From contig NW_027184062.1 in assembly GCF_041296385.1 (NCBI RefSeq), positions 1,369,501-1,433,500 of the forward strand: a DNA stretch of 64,000 bases. The letters run 5' to 3'. Of the stretch, positions 11,002 to 24,221 are shown piece after piece. A program made the translations under genes and the position numbers. The stretch comes from Aphelocoma coerulescens (lineage: Eukaryota > Chordata > Aves > Passeriformes > Corvidae). The first letter of the stretch is position 1. Each line of letters begins with the position of its first letter. Under the pieces are notes generated by a model. The model did no database searches and was not told the origin of the DNA. It saw only the letters and a list, made by a program, of their open reading frames with translations.

Positions 11002-13179
11002 CCTACGGAAGTGTTGGGGTTCCTCCCCCCTGCCATGAGGTCATGGGAGAGGGGACCCTGGGGTAGAGGCATGGCCTGGGCACGGGGTCTCCCTGCTCCC
11101 TGCTCACATGTGCCCTAATCCTGTTCAGCACTGCTTATTTTGTGTTGCCCTGTGCGAGGAGGGCCCTGGTTGTGCTGTGATTGCTCAGTTCTTTGGCAGT
11201 GCCCCGCCCATGTGGCTGGAGAAGAAAGAGCTCTGAAACTTCTCTCAAGAATCGCTCCCTGTTTCTTTGCACGGGCCTCGCTGTCTATGGATGTTTCAGG
11301 AGACCCCACCGAAACACGGAAGGACTCTCAAATTATCCCAGCTTTCTCTGCACAGCGAGAGCTTTTAATATTTAGCATTGTTATCCTTTTCCTGTGTGTT
11401 TGTTAAAAAAATAGTTTTTATCTCTTTCACTTTCTTCCCAGGAAAATTCTTTTTTCCAAAAACCTGGTGGGGGAGGGCTGGGTGTAACCTGCCTTCTATC
11501 AGAGGATATTTTCCTCCACATTTGTCCAAACCGGCACAGCCTGTCCTTTCCTGGGTCTCTGTTGCAGATGGAAGCTGCTGGTGCCATTGTCAGCTTGAAG
11601 CCCTCTTTTGATGCAAGCAGATGTTGCCAGGTGTGTTCAGCAGCTGTTGCTCAATGCTTATGCCAAGCTATTGTGTTCCTCATGGAACCAAGGAGCCATT
11701 GTGACACTGCAGGGGCTGATGGCATCAAGGAGGCAATTGTGACAGTACAGAACCTCCTAGAAACAAGGCTCCATTGTGACACCGTGGGGAATCATGGAAT
11801 CAAGGAGCCCATTGTGACACGGCTGCATGGAACCAATGGTCCATGGTTACACGGCGGATTCAAGAAGAGCACGGTGACACCACGCAACATCACGGAACCA
11901 TAGGTCCATTGTGACACAGCGGGGCCTCATGGAAACAAGGGGACCATTGTGGCAAAGCAGGGCCTAATGGAAGCATGGAGAGCATTGTGACACTAAGGAA
12001 ACTCCTGGAACCAAGATGACCACTGGCACATAATGGAACCTCATGGAAGCAAGCCTCCACGATGGTTTTGGAGGGCCTCAGGGACCACAGGACCCATTGT
12101 GACACAGCAGGATCTGGTGGAACCAAGGAGCCTTTGTGATACTCCACATCCACATGGAAGCCAGGGTGCACTGAGACACAGCGGGGCCTTGTTGGAACCA
12201 AAGACACCTCTGCAAAAAGCAGGCTAGCTCATAGAAGCAAGGAGTCCTTTGTTACAACATCAAAGCTATGGAAGCAAGGGACCATTGTGACACTGCGGGG
12301 CCTCATGGAACCAATTGTCCATGATGACAGTGTGGATCAAAAGAGACCATGGTGACACTGCGGAACCTGATGGAACCAAGGAGCCATTGTGACACAGTGG
12401 GGCCTCATGGAATCAAGGAGACCATTGTGACCCAGGTGTTGCATGGGAAGGCAAGGAGCCATTGTGACACTTTGGGCTTCTTCCCTTGAGCTCTGCAGCT
12501 GGCTGTCCCAGCCCAGCGCACCATGTGCCACCTGCTCTCCTCAGGGCTCTGCCTGCACACAGCCCCAGGAGAAGTTTTCCTGTTTGCAAGGAAAGAATGG
12601 AAAAGCCGGAGCAGGTTTCCTAAACAACAAACCCCACTCAGGAGCCACATGCTCAGTACAGGCTGCCTGGAACGATGTCCCCTTTCTACAAGGGTCAGTG
12701 TGAGCAGGAATGAATGATCTCTGGGAGCAGAATTCTCGGAGTCTTTCCACTGAATTCTCTGTCCCTGTGTCTTGGGGTGACTTTAACATGTGTATCCCCC
12801 TATTGCTGCTCTATGCCCAGAAGTGAACTTTGTGCATTTCTGTGCCTTTCAACTGAGCCTGAGAGGGGGGAGAGGAAAAAAAAGCCAGACAAACTTCTCA
12901 GAGCGTTTGTTCAAGGACACACATACACACTCCTCTGCATCCTGCTTGCAGCAAGAGCAGAGGAAGCAACTTTGTTTCTTTTTAGCCAGTTTTCAGCTCC
13001 TTTTCTCTGGAGGGAGATGGAGAGTTGAACTTTGTTTTCCTGGGACTTTGGGGGTTTTTTCCCCTTCTTCTCTTCTTGACTCTTTCAACATCAGAGCACA
13101 TTGGGAGAATTTTCTCCCGAGGTGGGGGCCCTGAATGTGGGCCCATGAGCCAGCTGCAAGGAGGAGGAGAGAGACTACA
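11002..13179 (+). repeat. Unit 6 (2178 bp, 38 bp subrepeat absent)
   Basis: Minisatellite block at 11674-12474. Mosaic at the AAAAACC site: the AAAAACCTGG type is preceded by GGAAAATTC rather than GGAAAGTTC. Private variants are CAGGATCTGG near 12107 and GTGTGGATC near 12330. The last ~840 bp (from 12343) belong to the segment shared with unit 8. Confidence 0.95.
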
Positions 13180-14227
13180 CCTACGGAAGTGTTGGGGTTC
13201 CTCCCCCCTGCCATGAGGTCATGGGAGAGGGGACCCTGGGGTAGAGGCATGGCCTGGGCACGGGGTCTCCCTGCTCCCTGCTCACATGTGCCCTAATCCT
13301 GTTCAGCACTGGTTATTTTGTGTTGCCCTGTGCCAGGAGGGCCCTGGTTGTGCCGTGATTGCTCAGTTCTTTGGCAGTGCCCCGCCCATGTGGCTGGAGA
13401 AGAAAGAGCTCTGCAACTTCTCTCAAGAATCGCTCCCTGTTTCTTTGCACGGGCCTCGCTGTCTATGGATGTTTCAGGAGACCCCACCGAAACACGGAAG
13501 GACTCTCAAATTATCCCAGCTTTCTCTGCACAGCGAGAGGTTTTAATATTTAGCATTGTTATCCTTTTCCTGTGTGTTTGTTAAAAAAGTAGTTTTTATC
13601 TCTTTCACTTTCTTCCCAGGAAAATTCTTTTTTCCCGAAGCTGGTGGGGGAGGGCTGGGTGTAACCTGCCTTCTATCAGAGGATATTTTCCTCCACATTT
13701 GTCCAAACCGGCACAGCCTGTCCTTTCCCTGGGTGTCTGTTGCAGATGGAAGCTGCTGGTGCCATTGTCAGCTTGAAGCCCTCTTTTGATGCAAGCAGAT
13801 GTTGCCAGGTGTGTTCAGCAGCTGTTGCTCAATGCTTATGCCAAGCTATTGTGTTCCTCATGGAACCAAGGAGCCATTGTGACACTGCAGGGGCTGATGG
13901 CATCAAGGAGGCAATTGTGACAGTACAGAACCTCCTAGAAACAAGGCTCCATTGTGACACCGTGGGGAATCATGGAATCAAGGAGCCCATTGTGACACGG
14001 CTGCATGGAACCAATGGTCCATGGTTACACGGCGGATTCAAGAAGAGCACGGTGACACCACGCAACATCACGGAACCATAGGTCCATTGTGACACAGCGG
14101 GGCCTCATGGAAACAAGGGGACCATTGTGGCAAAGCAGGGCCTAATGGAAGCCTGGAGAGCATTGTGACATTGTGGGGAATCATGGAAACATGGAGAGCA
14201 TTGTGACACTAAGGAAACTCCTGGAAC
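12343..14227 (+). repeat. 1.9 kb segment matching 16776-18660 (offset 4433)
   Basis: This block spans the end of unit 6 and most of unit 7. It matches 16776-18660 (units 8-9, inside HOR-1 copy 1) with no difference noticed. Shared rare variants include TTTAACATG, a six-T tract followed by four C, ACTGGTTA, and TGTGCCAGG. The match is bounded by 12342 (A against G) and 14228 (G against C in GGAACGAAG). It is a remnant of an exchange or duplication spanning two units that predates or accompanied formation of HOR-1. Confidence 0.8.
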
Positions 14228-15396
14228 GAAGATGACCACTGGCACATAATGGAACCTCATGGAAGCAAGCCTCCACGATGGTTTTGGAGGGCCTCAGGGA
14301 CCACAGGACCCATTGTGACACAGCAGGACCTGGTGGAACCAAGGAGCCTTTGTGATACTCCAGATCCACATGGAAGCCAGGGTGCACTGAGACACAGCGG
14401 GGCCTTGTTGGAACCAAAGACACCTCTGCAAAAAGCAGGCTAGCTCATAGAAGCAAGGAGTCCATTGTTACAACATCAAACCTATGGAAGCAAGGGACCA
14501 TTGTGACACTGCGGGGCCTCATGGAACCAATTGTCCATGATGACAGTGCGGATCAAAGGAGACCATGGTGACACTGCGGAACCTGATGGAACCAAGGAGC
14601 CATTGTGACACAGTGGGGCCTCATGGAATCAAGGAGACCATTGTGACCCAGGTGTTGCATGGGAAGGCAAGGAGCCATTGTGACACTTTGGGCTTCTTCC
14701 CTTGAGCTCTGCAGCTGGCTGTCCCAGCCCAGCGCACCATGTGCCACCTGCTCTCCTCAGGGCTCTGCCTGCACACAGCCCCAGGAGAAGTTTTCCTGTT
14801 TGCAAGGAAAGAATGGAAAAGCCGGAGCAGGTTTCCTAAACAACAAACCCCACTCAGGAGCCACATGCTCAGTACAGGCTGCCTGGAACAATGTCCCCTT
14901 TCTACAAGGGTCAGTGTGAGCAGGAATGAATGATCTCTGGGAGCAGAATTCTCGGAGTCTTTCCACTGAATTCTCTGTCCCTGTGTCTTGGGGTGACTTT
15001 ATCATGTGTATCCCCCTATTGCTGCTCTATGCCCAGAAGTGAACTTTGTGCATTTCTGTGCCTTTCAACTGAGCCTGAGAGGGGGGAGAGGAAAAAAAAG
15101 CCAGACAAACTTCTCAGAGCGTTTGTTCAAGGACACACATACACACTCCTCTGCATCCTGCTTGCAGCAAGAGCAGAGGAAGCAACTTTGTTTCTTTTTA
15201 GCCAGTTTTCAGCTCCTTTTCTCTGGGGGGAGATGGAGAGTTGAACTTTGTTTTCCTGGGACTTCGGGGGTTTTTTTTCCCTTCTTCTCTTCTTGACTCT
15301 TTCAACATCAGAGCACATTGGGAGAATTTTCTCCCGAGGTGGGGGCCCTGAATGTGGGCCCATGAGCCAGCTGCAAGGAGGAGGAGAGAGACTACA
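13180..15396 (+). repeat. Unit 7 (2217 bp)
   Basis: Minisatellite block at 13852-14690, subrepeat present. First unit with CTCTGCAAC (13410), the state that then holds through unit 27. Private variants are GGAACGAAG near 14223 and GGAACAATG near 14884. Left part shared with unit 9 up to 14227. Confidence 0.95.
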
Positions 15397-17612
15397 CCTA
15401 CGGAAGTGTTGGGGTTCCTCCCCCCTGCCATGAGGTCATGGGAGAGGGGACCCTGGGGTAGAGGCATGGCCTGGGCACGGGGTCTCCCTGCTCCCTGCTC
15501 ACATGTGCCCTAATCCTGTTCAGCACTTCTTATTTTGTGTTGCCCTGTGTGAGGAGGGGCCTGGTTGTGCCGTGATTGCTCAGTTCTTTGGCAGTGCCCC
15601 GCCCATGTGGCTGGAGAAGAAAGAGCTCTGCAACTTCTCTCAAGAATCGCTCCCTGTTTCTTTGCACGGGCCTCGCTGTCTATGGATGTTTCAGGAGACC
15701 CCACCGAAACACGGAAGGACTCTCAAATTATCCCAGCTTTCTCTGCACAGCGAGAGGTTTTAATATTTAGCATTGTTATCCTTTTCCTGTGTGTTTGTTA
15801 AAAAAGTAGTTTTTATCTCTTTCACTTTCTTCCCAGGAAAATTCTTTTTTCCCGAAGCTGGTGGGGGAGGGCTGGGTGTAACCTGCCTTCTATCAGAGGA
15901 TATTTTCCTCCACATTTGTCCAAACCGGCACAGCCTGTCCTTTCCCTGGGTGTCTGTTGCAGATGGAAGCTGCTGGTGCCATTGTCAGCTTGAAGCCCTC
16001 TTTTGATGCAAGCAGATGTTGCCAGGTGTGTTCAGCAGCTGTTGCTCAATGCTTATGCCAAGCTATTGTGTTCCTCATGGAACCAAGGAGCCATTGTGAC
16101 ACTGCAGGGGCTGATGGCATCAAGGAGGCAATTGTGACAGTACAGAACCTCCTAGAAACAAGGCTCCATTGTGACACCGTGGGGAATCATGGAATCAAGG
16201 AGCCCATTGTGACACGGCTGCATGGAACCAATGGTCCATGGTTACACGGCGGATTCAAGAAGAGCACGGTGACACCACGCAACATCACGGAACCATAGGT
16301 CCATTGTGACACAGCGGGGCCTCATGGAAACAAGGGGACCATTGTGGCAAAGCAGGGCCTAATGGAAGCCTGGAGAGCATTGTGACATTGTGGGGAATCA
16401 TGGAAACATGGAGAGCATTGTGACACTAAGGAAACTCCTGGAACCAAGATGACCACTGGCACATAATGGAACCTCATGGAAGCAAGCATCCATGATGACT
16501 TTGGAGGGCCTCAGGGACCACAGGACCCATTGTGACACAGCAGGACCTGGTGGAACCAAGGAGCCTTTGTGATACTCCAGATCCACATGGAAGCCAGGGT
16601 GCACTGAGACACAGTGGGGCCTTGTTGGAACCAAAGACACCTCTGCAAAAAGCAGGCTAGCTCATAGAAGCAAGGAGTCCATTGTTACAACGTAAAAGCT
16701 ATGCAACCAAGGGACCATTGTGACACTGCGGGGCCTCATGGAACCAATTGTCCATGATGACAGTGCGGATCAAAGGAGACCATGGTGACACTGCGGAACC
16801 TGATGGAACCAAGGAGCCATTGTGACACAGTGGGGCCTCATGGAATCAAGGAGACCATTGTGACCCAGGTGTTGCATGGGAAGGCAAGGAGCCATTGTGA
16901 CACTTTGGGCTTCTTCCCTTGAGCTCTGCAGCTGGCTGTCCCAGCCCAGCGCACCATGTGCCACCTGCTCTCCTCAGGGCTCTGCCTGCACACAGCCCCA
17001 GGAGAAGTTTTCCTGTTTGCAAGGAAAGAATGGAAAAGCCGGAGCAGGTTTCCTAAACAACAAACCCCACTCAGGAGCCACATGCTCAGTACAGGCTGCC
17101 TGGAACGATGTCCCCTTTCTACAAGGGTCAGTGTGAGCAGGAATGAATGATCTCTGGGAGCAGAATTCTCGGAGTCTTTCCACTGAATTCTCTGTCCCTG
17201 TGTCTTGGGGTGACTTTAACATGTGTATCCCCCTATTGCTGCTCTATGCCCAGAAGTGAACTTTGTGCATTTCTGTGCCTTTCAACTGAGCCTGAGAGGG
17301 GGGAGAGGAAAAAAAAGCCAGACAAACTTCTCAGAGCGTTTGTTCAAGGACACACATACACACTCCTCTGCATCCTGCTTGCAGCAAGAGCAGAGGAAGC
17401 AACTTTGTTTCTTTTTAGCCAGTTTTCAGCTCCTTTTCTCTGGAGGGAGATGGAGAGTTGAACTTTGTTTTCCTGGGACTTTGGGGGTTTTTTCCCCTTC
17501 TTCTCTTCTTGACTCTTTCAACATCAGAGCACATTGGGAGAATTTTCTCCCGAGGTGGGGGCCCTGAATGTGGGCCCATGAGCCAGCTGCAAGGAGGAGG
17601 AGAGAGACTACA
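15397..17612 (+). repeat. Unit 8 (2216 bp, HOR-1 type A)
   Basis: Minisatellite block at 16069-16907. The first 175 bp are private (CACTTCTTA near 15523, GAGGGGCCTGG near 15555). From 15572 the unit is the first monomer of HOR-1. It carries GTAAAAGCTATGC near 16692 and TTTAACATG near 17215. Confidence 0.95.
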
Positions 17613-19828
17613 CCTACGGAAGTGTTGGGGTTCCTCCCCCCTGCCATGAGGTCATGGGAGAGGGGACCCTGGGGTAGAGGCATGGCCTGGGCACGGGGTC
17701 TCCCTGCTCCCTGCTCACATGTGCCCTAATCCTGTTCAGCACTGGTTATTTTGTGTTGCCCTGTGCCAGGAGGGCCCTGGTTGTGCCGTGATTGCTCAGT
17801 TCTTTGGCAGTGCCCCGCCCATGTGGCTGGAGAAGAAAGAGCTCTGCAACTTCTCTCAAGAATCGCTCCCTGTTTCTTTGCACGGGCCTCGCTGTCTATG
17901 GATGTTTCAGGAGACCCCACCGAAACACGGAAGGACTCTCAAATTATCCCAGCTTTCTCTGCACAGCGAGAGGTTTTAATATTTAGCATTGTTATCCTTT
18001 TCCTGTGTGTTTGTTAAAAAAGTAGTTTTTATCTCTTTCACTTTCTTCCCAGGAAAATTCTTTTTTCCCGAAGCTGGTGGGGGAGGGCTGGGTGTAACCT
18101 GCCTTCTATCAGAGGATATTTTCCTCCACATTTGTCCAAACCGGCACAGCCTGTCCTTTCCCTGGGTGTCTGTTGCAGATGGAAGCTGCTGGTGCCATTG
18201 TCAGCTTGAAGCCCTCTTTTGATGCAAGCAGATGTTGCCAGGTGTGTTCAGCAGCTGTTGCTCAATGCTTATGCCAAGCTATTGTGTTCCTCATGGAACC
18301 AAGGAGCCATTGTGACACTGCAGGGGCTGATGGCATCAAGGAGGCAATTGTGACAGTACAGAACCTCCTAGAAACAAGGCTCCATTGTGACACCGTGGGG
18401 AATCATGGAATCAAGGAGCCCATTGTGACACGGCTGCATGGAACCAATGGTCCATGGTTACACGGCGGATTCAAGAAGAGCACGGTGACACCACGCAACA
18501 TCACGGAACCATAGGTCCATTGTGACACAGCGGGGCCTCATGGAAACAAGGGGACCATTGTGGCAAAGCAGGGCCTAATGGAAGCCTGGAGAGCATTGTG
18601 ACATTGTGGGGAATCATGGAAACATGGAGAGCATTGTGACACTAAGGAAACTCCTGGAACCAAGATGACCACTGGCACATAATGGAACCTCATGGAAGCA
18701 AGCATCCATGATGACTTTGGAGGGCCTCAGGGACCACAGGACCCATTGTGACACAGCAGGACCTGGTGGAACCAAGGAGCCTTTGTGATACTCCACATCC
18801 ACATGGAAGCCAGGGTGCACTGAGACACAGTGGGGCCTTGTTGGAACCAAAGACACCTCTGCAAAAAGCAGGCTAGCTCATAGAAGCAAGGAGTCCATTG
18901 TTACAACGTAAAAGCTATGCAACCAAGGGACCATTGTGACACTGCGGGGCCTCATGGAACCAATTGTCCATGATGACAGTGCGGATCAAAGGAGACCATG
19001 GTGACACTGCGGAACCTGATGGAACCAAGGAGCCATTGTGACACAGTGGGGCCTCATGGAATCAAGGAGACCATTGTGACCCAGGTGTTGCATGGGAAGG
19101 CAAGGAGCCATTGTGACACTTTGGGCTTCTTCCCTTGAGCTCTGCAGCTGGCTGTCCCAGCCCAGCGCACCATGTGCCACCTGCTCTCCTCAGGGCTCTG
19201 CCTGCACACAGCCCCAGGAGAAGTTTTCCTGTTTGCAAGGAAAGAATGGAAAAGCCGGAGCAGGTTTCCTAAACAACAAACCCCACTCAGGAGCCACATG
19301 CTCAGTACAGGCTGCCTGGAACGATGTCCCCTTTCTACAAGGGTCAGTGTGAGCAGGAATGAATGATCTCTGGGAGCAGAATTCTCGGAGTCTTTCCACT
19401 GAATTCTCTGTCCCTGTGTCTTGGGGTGACTTTAACATGTGTATCCCCCTATTGCTGCTCTATGCCCAGAAGTGAACTTTGTGCATTTCTGTGCCTTTCA
19501 ACTGAGCCTGAGAGGGGGGAGAGGAAAAAAAAGCCAGACAAACTTCTCAGAGCGTTTGTTCAAGGACACACATACACACTCCTCTGCATCCTGCTTGCAG
19601 CAAGAGCAGAGGAAGCAACTTTGTTTCTTTTGAGCCAGTTTTCAGCTCCTTTTCTCTGGAGGGAGATGGAGAGTTGAACTTTGTTTTCCTGGGACTTTGG
19701 GGGTTTTTTCCCCTTCTTCTCTTCTTGACTCTTTCAACATCAGAGCACATTGGGAGAATTTTCTCCCGAGGTGGGGGCCCTGAATGTGGGCCCATGAGCC
19801 AGCTGCAAGGAGGAGGAGAGAGACTACA
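17613..19828 (+). repeat. Unit 9 (2216 bp, HOR-1 type B)
   Basis: Minisatellite block at 18285-19123. Distinguished from type A by ACTGGTTA and TGTGCCAGG near 17741-17769, CCACATCC near 18794 and TTTGAGCC near 19630. Confidence 0.95.
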
Positions 19829-22043
19829 CCTACGGAAGTGTTGGGGTTCCTCCCCCCTGCCATGAGGTCATGGGAGAGGGGACCCTGGGGTAGAGGCATG
19901 GCCTGGGCACGGGGTCTCCCTGCTCCCTGCTGACATGTGCCCTAATCCTGTTCAGCACTGCTTATTTTGTGTTGCCCTGTGCGAGGAGGGCCCTGGTTGT
20001 GCTGTGATTGCTCAGTTCTTTGGCAGTGCCCCGCCCATGTGGCTGGAGAAGAAAGAGCTCTGCAACTTCTCTCAAGAATCGCTCCCTGTTTCTTTGCACG
20101 GGCCTCGCTGTCTATGGATGTTTCAGGAGACCCCACCGAAACACGGAAGGACTCTCAAATTATCCCAGCTTTCTCTGCACAGCGAGAGGTTTTAATATTT
20201 AGCATTGTTATCCTTTTCCTGTGTGTTTGTTAAAAAAGTAGTTTTTATCTCTTTCACTTTCTTCCCAGGAAAATTCTTTTTTCCCGAAGCTGGTGGGGGA
20301 GGGCTGGGTGTAACCTGCCTTCTATCAGAGGATATTTTCCTCCACATTTGTCCAAACCGGCACAGCCTGTCCTTTCCCTGGGTGTCTGTTGCAGATGGAA
20401 GCTGCTGGTGCCATTGTCAGCTTGAAGCCCTCTTTTGATGCAAGCAGATGTTGCCAGGTGTGTTCAGCAGCTGTTGCTCAATGCTTATGCCAAGCTATTG
20501 TGTTCCTCATGGAACCAAGGAGCCATTGTGACACTGCAGGGGCTGATGGCATCAAGGAGGCAATTGTGACAGTACAGAACCTCCTAGAAACAAGGCTCCA
20601 TTGTGACACCGTGGGGAATCATGGAATCAAGGAGCCCATTGTGACACGGCTGCATGGAACCAATGGTCCATGGTTACACGGCGGATTCAAGAAGAGCACG
20701 GTGACACCACGCAACATCACGGAACCATAGGTCCATTGTGACACAGCGGGGCCTCATGGAAACAAGGGGACCATTGTGGCAAAGCAGGGCCTAATGGAAG
20801 CCTGGAGAGCATTGTGACATTGTGGGGAATCATGGAAACGTGGAGAGCATTGTGACACTAAGGAAACTCCTGGAACCAAGATGACCACTGGCACATAATG
20901 GAACCTCATGGAAGCAAGCATCCATGATGACTTTGGAGGGCCTCAGGGACCACAGGACCCATTGTGACACAGCAGGACCTGGTGGAACCAAGGAGCCTTT
21001 GTGATACTCCAGATCCACATGGAAGCCAGGGTGCACTGAGACACAGTGGGGCCTTGTTGGAACCAAAGACACCTCTGCAAAAAGCAGGCTAGCTCATAGA
21101 AGCAAGGAGTCCATTGTTACAACGTAAAAGCTATGCAACCAAGGGACCATTGTGACACTGCGGGGCCTCATGGAACCAATTGTCCATGATGACAGTGCGG
21201 ATCAAAGGAGACCATGGTGACACTGCGGAACCTGATGGAACCAAGGAGCCATTGTGACACAGTGGGGCCTCATGGAATCAAGGAGACCATTGTGACCCAG
21301 GTGTTGCATGGGAAGGCAAGGAGCCATTGTGACACTTTGGGCTTCTTCCCTTGAGCTCTGCAGCTGGCTGTCCCAGCCCAGCGCACCATGTGCCACCTGC
21401 TCTCCTCAGGGCTCTGCCTGCACACAGCCCCAGGAGAAGTTTTCCTGTTTGCAAGGAAAGAATGGAAAAGCCGGAGCAGGTTTCCTAAACAACAAACCCC
21501 ACTCAGGAGCCACATGCTCAGTACAGGCTGCCTGGAACGATGTCCCCTTTCTACAAGGGTCAGTGTGAGCAGGAATGAATGATCTCTGGGAGCAGAATTC
21601 TCGGAGTCTTTCCACTGAATTCTCTGTCCCTGTGTCTTGGGGTGACTTTATCATGTGTATCCCCTATTGCTGCTCTATGCCCAGAAGTGAACTTTGTGCA
21701 TTTCTGTGCCTTTCTACTGAGCCTGAAAGGGGGGAGAGGAAAAAAAACCGGACAAACTTCTCAGAGCGTTTGTTCAAGGACACACATACACACTCCTCTG
21801 CATCCTGCTTGCAGCAAGAGCAGAGGAAGCAACTTGGTTTCTTTTTAGCCAGTTTTCAGCTCCTTTTCTCTGGGGGGAGATGGAGAGTTGAACTTTCTTT
21901 TCCTGGGACTTCGGGGGGTTTTTTTCCCTTCTTCTCTTCTTGACTCTTTCAACATCAGAGCACATTGGGAGAATTTTCTCCCGAGGTGGGGGCCCTGAAT
22001 GTGGGCCCATGAGCCAGCTGCAAGGAGGAGGAGAGAGACTACA
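19829..22043 (+). repeat. Unit 10 (2215 bp, HOR-1 type C)
   Basis: Minisatellite block at 20501-21339. Marked by CTGACATG near 19930, GAAACGTGG near 20835, CTACTGAGCCTGAAAGG near 21714, AACTTGGTTTC near 21831 and GAACTTTCTTTTCC near 21890. Confidence 0.95.
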
Positions 22044-24221
22044 CCTACGGAAGTGTTGGGGTTCCTCCCCCCTGCCATGAGGTCATGGGAGAGGGGACCC
22101 TGGGGTAGAGGCATGGCCTGGGCACGGGGTCTCCCTGCTCCCTGCTCACATGTGCCCTAATCCTGTTCAGCACTGCTTATTTTGTGTTGCCCTGTGCGAG
22201 GAGGGCCCTGGTTGTGCTGTGATTGCTCAGTTCTTTGGCAGTGCCCCGCCCATGTGGCTGGAGAAGAAAGAGCTCTGCAACTTCTCTCAAGAATCGCTCC
22301 CTGTTTCTTTGCACGGGCCTCGCTGTCTATGGATGTTTCAGGAGACCCCACCGAAACACGGAAGGACTCTCAAATTATCCCAGCTTTCTCTGCACAGCGA
22401 GAGGTTTTAATATTTAGCATTGTTATCCTTTTCCTGTGTGTTTGTTAAAAAAATAGGTTTTATCTCTTTCACTTTCTTCCCAGGAAAATTCTTTTTTCCA
22501 AAAACCTGGTGGGGGAGGGCTGGGTGTAACCTGCCTTCTATAAGAGGATATTTTCCTCCACATTTGTCCAAACCGGCACAGCCTGTCCTTTCCTGGGTCT
22601 CTGTTGCAGATGGAAGCTGCTGGTGCCATTGTCAGCTTGAAGCCCTCTTTTGATGCAAGCAGATGTTGCCAGGTGTGTTCAGCAGCTGTTGCTCAATGCT
22701 TATGCCAAGCTCTTGTGTTCCTCATGGAACCAAGGAGCCATTGTGACACTGCAGGGGCTGATGGCATCAAGGAGGCAATTGTGACAGTACAGAACCTCCT
22801 AGAAACAAGGCTCCATTGTGACACCGTGGGGAATCATGGAATCAAGGAGCCCATTGTGACACGGCTGCATGGAACCAATGGTCCATGGTTACACGGCGGA
22901 TTCAAGAAGAGCACGGTGACACCACGCAACATCACGGAACCATAGGTCCATTGTGACACAGCGGGGCCTCATGGAAACAAGGGGACCATTGTGGCAAAGC
23001 AGGGCCTAATGGAAGCATGGAGAGCATTGTGACACTAAGGAAACTCCTGGAACCAAGATGACCACTGGCACATAATGGAACCTCATGGAAGCAAGCCTCC
23101 ACGATGGTTTTGGAGGGCCTCAGGGACCACAGGACCCATTGTGACACAGCAGGACCTGGTGGAACCAAGGAGCCTTTGTGATACTCCACATCCACATGGA
23201 AGCCAGGGTGCACTGAGACACAGCGGGGCCTTGTTGGAACCAAAGACACCTCTGCAAAAAGCAGGCTAGCTCATAGAAGCAAGGAGTCCTTTGTTACAAC
23301 ATCAAACCTATGGAAGCAAGGGACCATTGTGACACTGCGGGGCCTCATGGAACCAATTGTCCATGATGACAGTGCGGATCAAAAGAGACCATGGTGACAC
23401 TGCGGAACCTGATGGAACCAAGGAGCCATTGTGACACAGTGGGGCCTCATGGAATCAAGGAGACCATTGTGACCCAGGTGTTGCATGGGAAGGCAAGGAG
23501 CCATTGTGACACTTTGGGCTTCTTCCCTTGAGCTCTGCAGCTGGCTGTCCCAGCCCAGCGCACCATGTGCCACCTGCTCTCCTCAGGGCTCTGCCTGCAC
23601 ACAGCCCCAGGAGAAGTTTTCCTGTTTGCAAGGAAAGAATGGAAAAGCCGGAGCAGGTTTCCTAAACAACAAACCCCACTCAGGAGCCACATGCTCAGTA
23701 CAGGCTGCCTGGAACGATGTCCCCTTTCTACAAGGGTCAGTGTGAGCAGGAATGAATGATCTCTGGGAGCAGAATTCTCGGAGTCTTTCCACTGAATTCT
23801 CTGTCCCTGTGTCTTGGGGTGACTTTATCATGTGTATCCCCTATTGCTGCTCTATGCCCAGAAGTGAACTTTGTGCATTTCTGTGCCTTTCAACTGAGCC
23901 TGAGAGGGGGGAGAGGAAAAAAAACCGGACAAACTTCTCAGAGCGTTTGTTCAAGGACACACATACACACTCCTCTGCATCCTGCTTGCAGCAAGAGCAG
24001 AGGGAAGCAACTTTGTTTCTTTTTAGCCAGTTTTCAGCTCCTTTTCTCTGGGGGGAGATGGAGAGTTGAACTTTGTTTTCCTGGGACTTCGGGGTTTTTT
24101 TTTCCCTTCTTCTCTTCTTGACTCTTTCAACATCAGAGCACATTGGGAGAATTTTCTCCCGAGGTGGGGGCCCTGAATGTGGGCCCATGAGCCAGCTGCA
24201 AGGAGGAGGAGAGAGACTGCA
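22044..24221 (+). repeat. Unit 11 (2178 bp, HOR-1 type D, subrepeat absent)
   Basis: Minisatellite block at 22716-23516. Marked by TAGGTTTT near 22454, CTATAAGAGG near 22538, AAGCTCTTGTG near 22708, loss of the 38 bp subrepeat, AGAGGGAAGC near 24000, and CGGGG followed by a nine-T tract near 24090. Confidence 0.95.
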
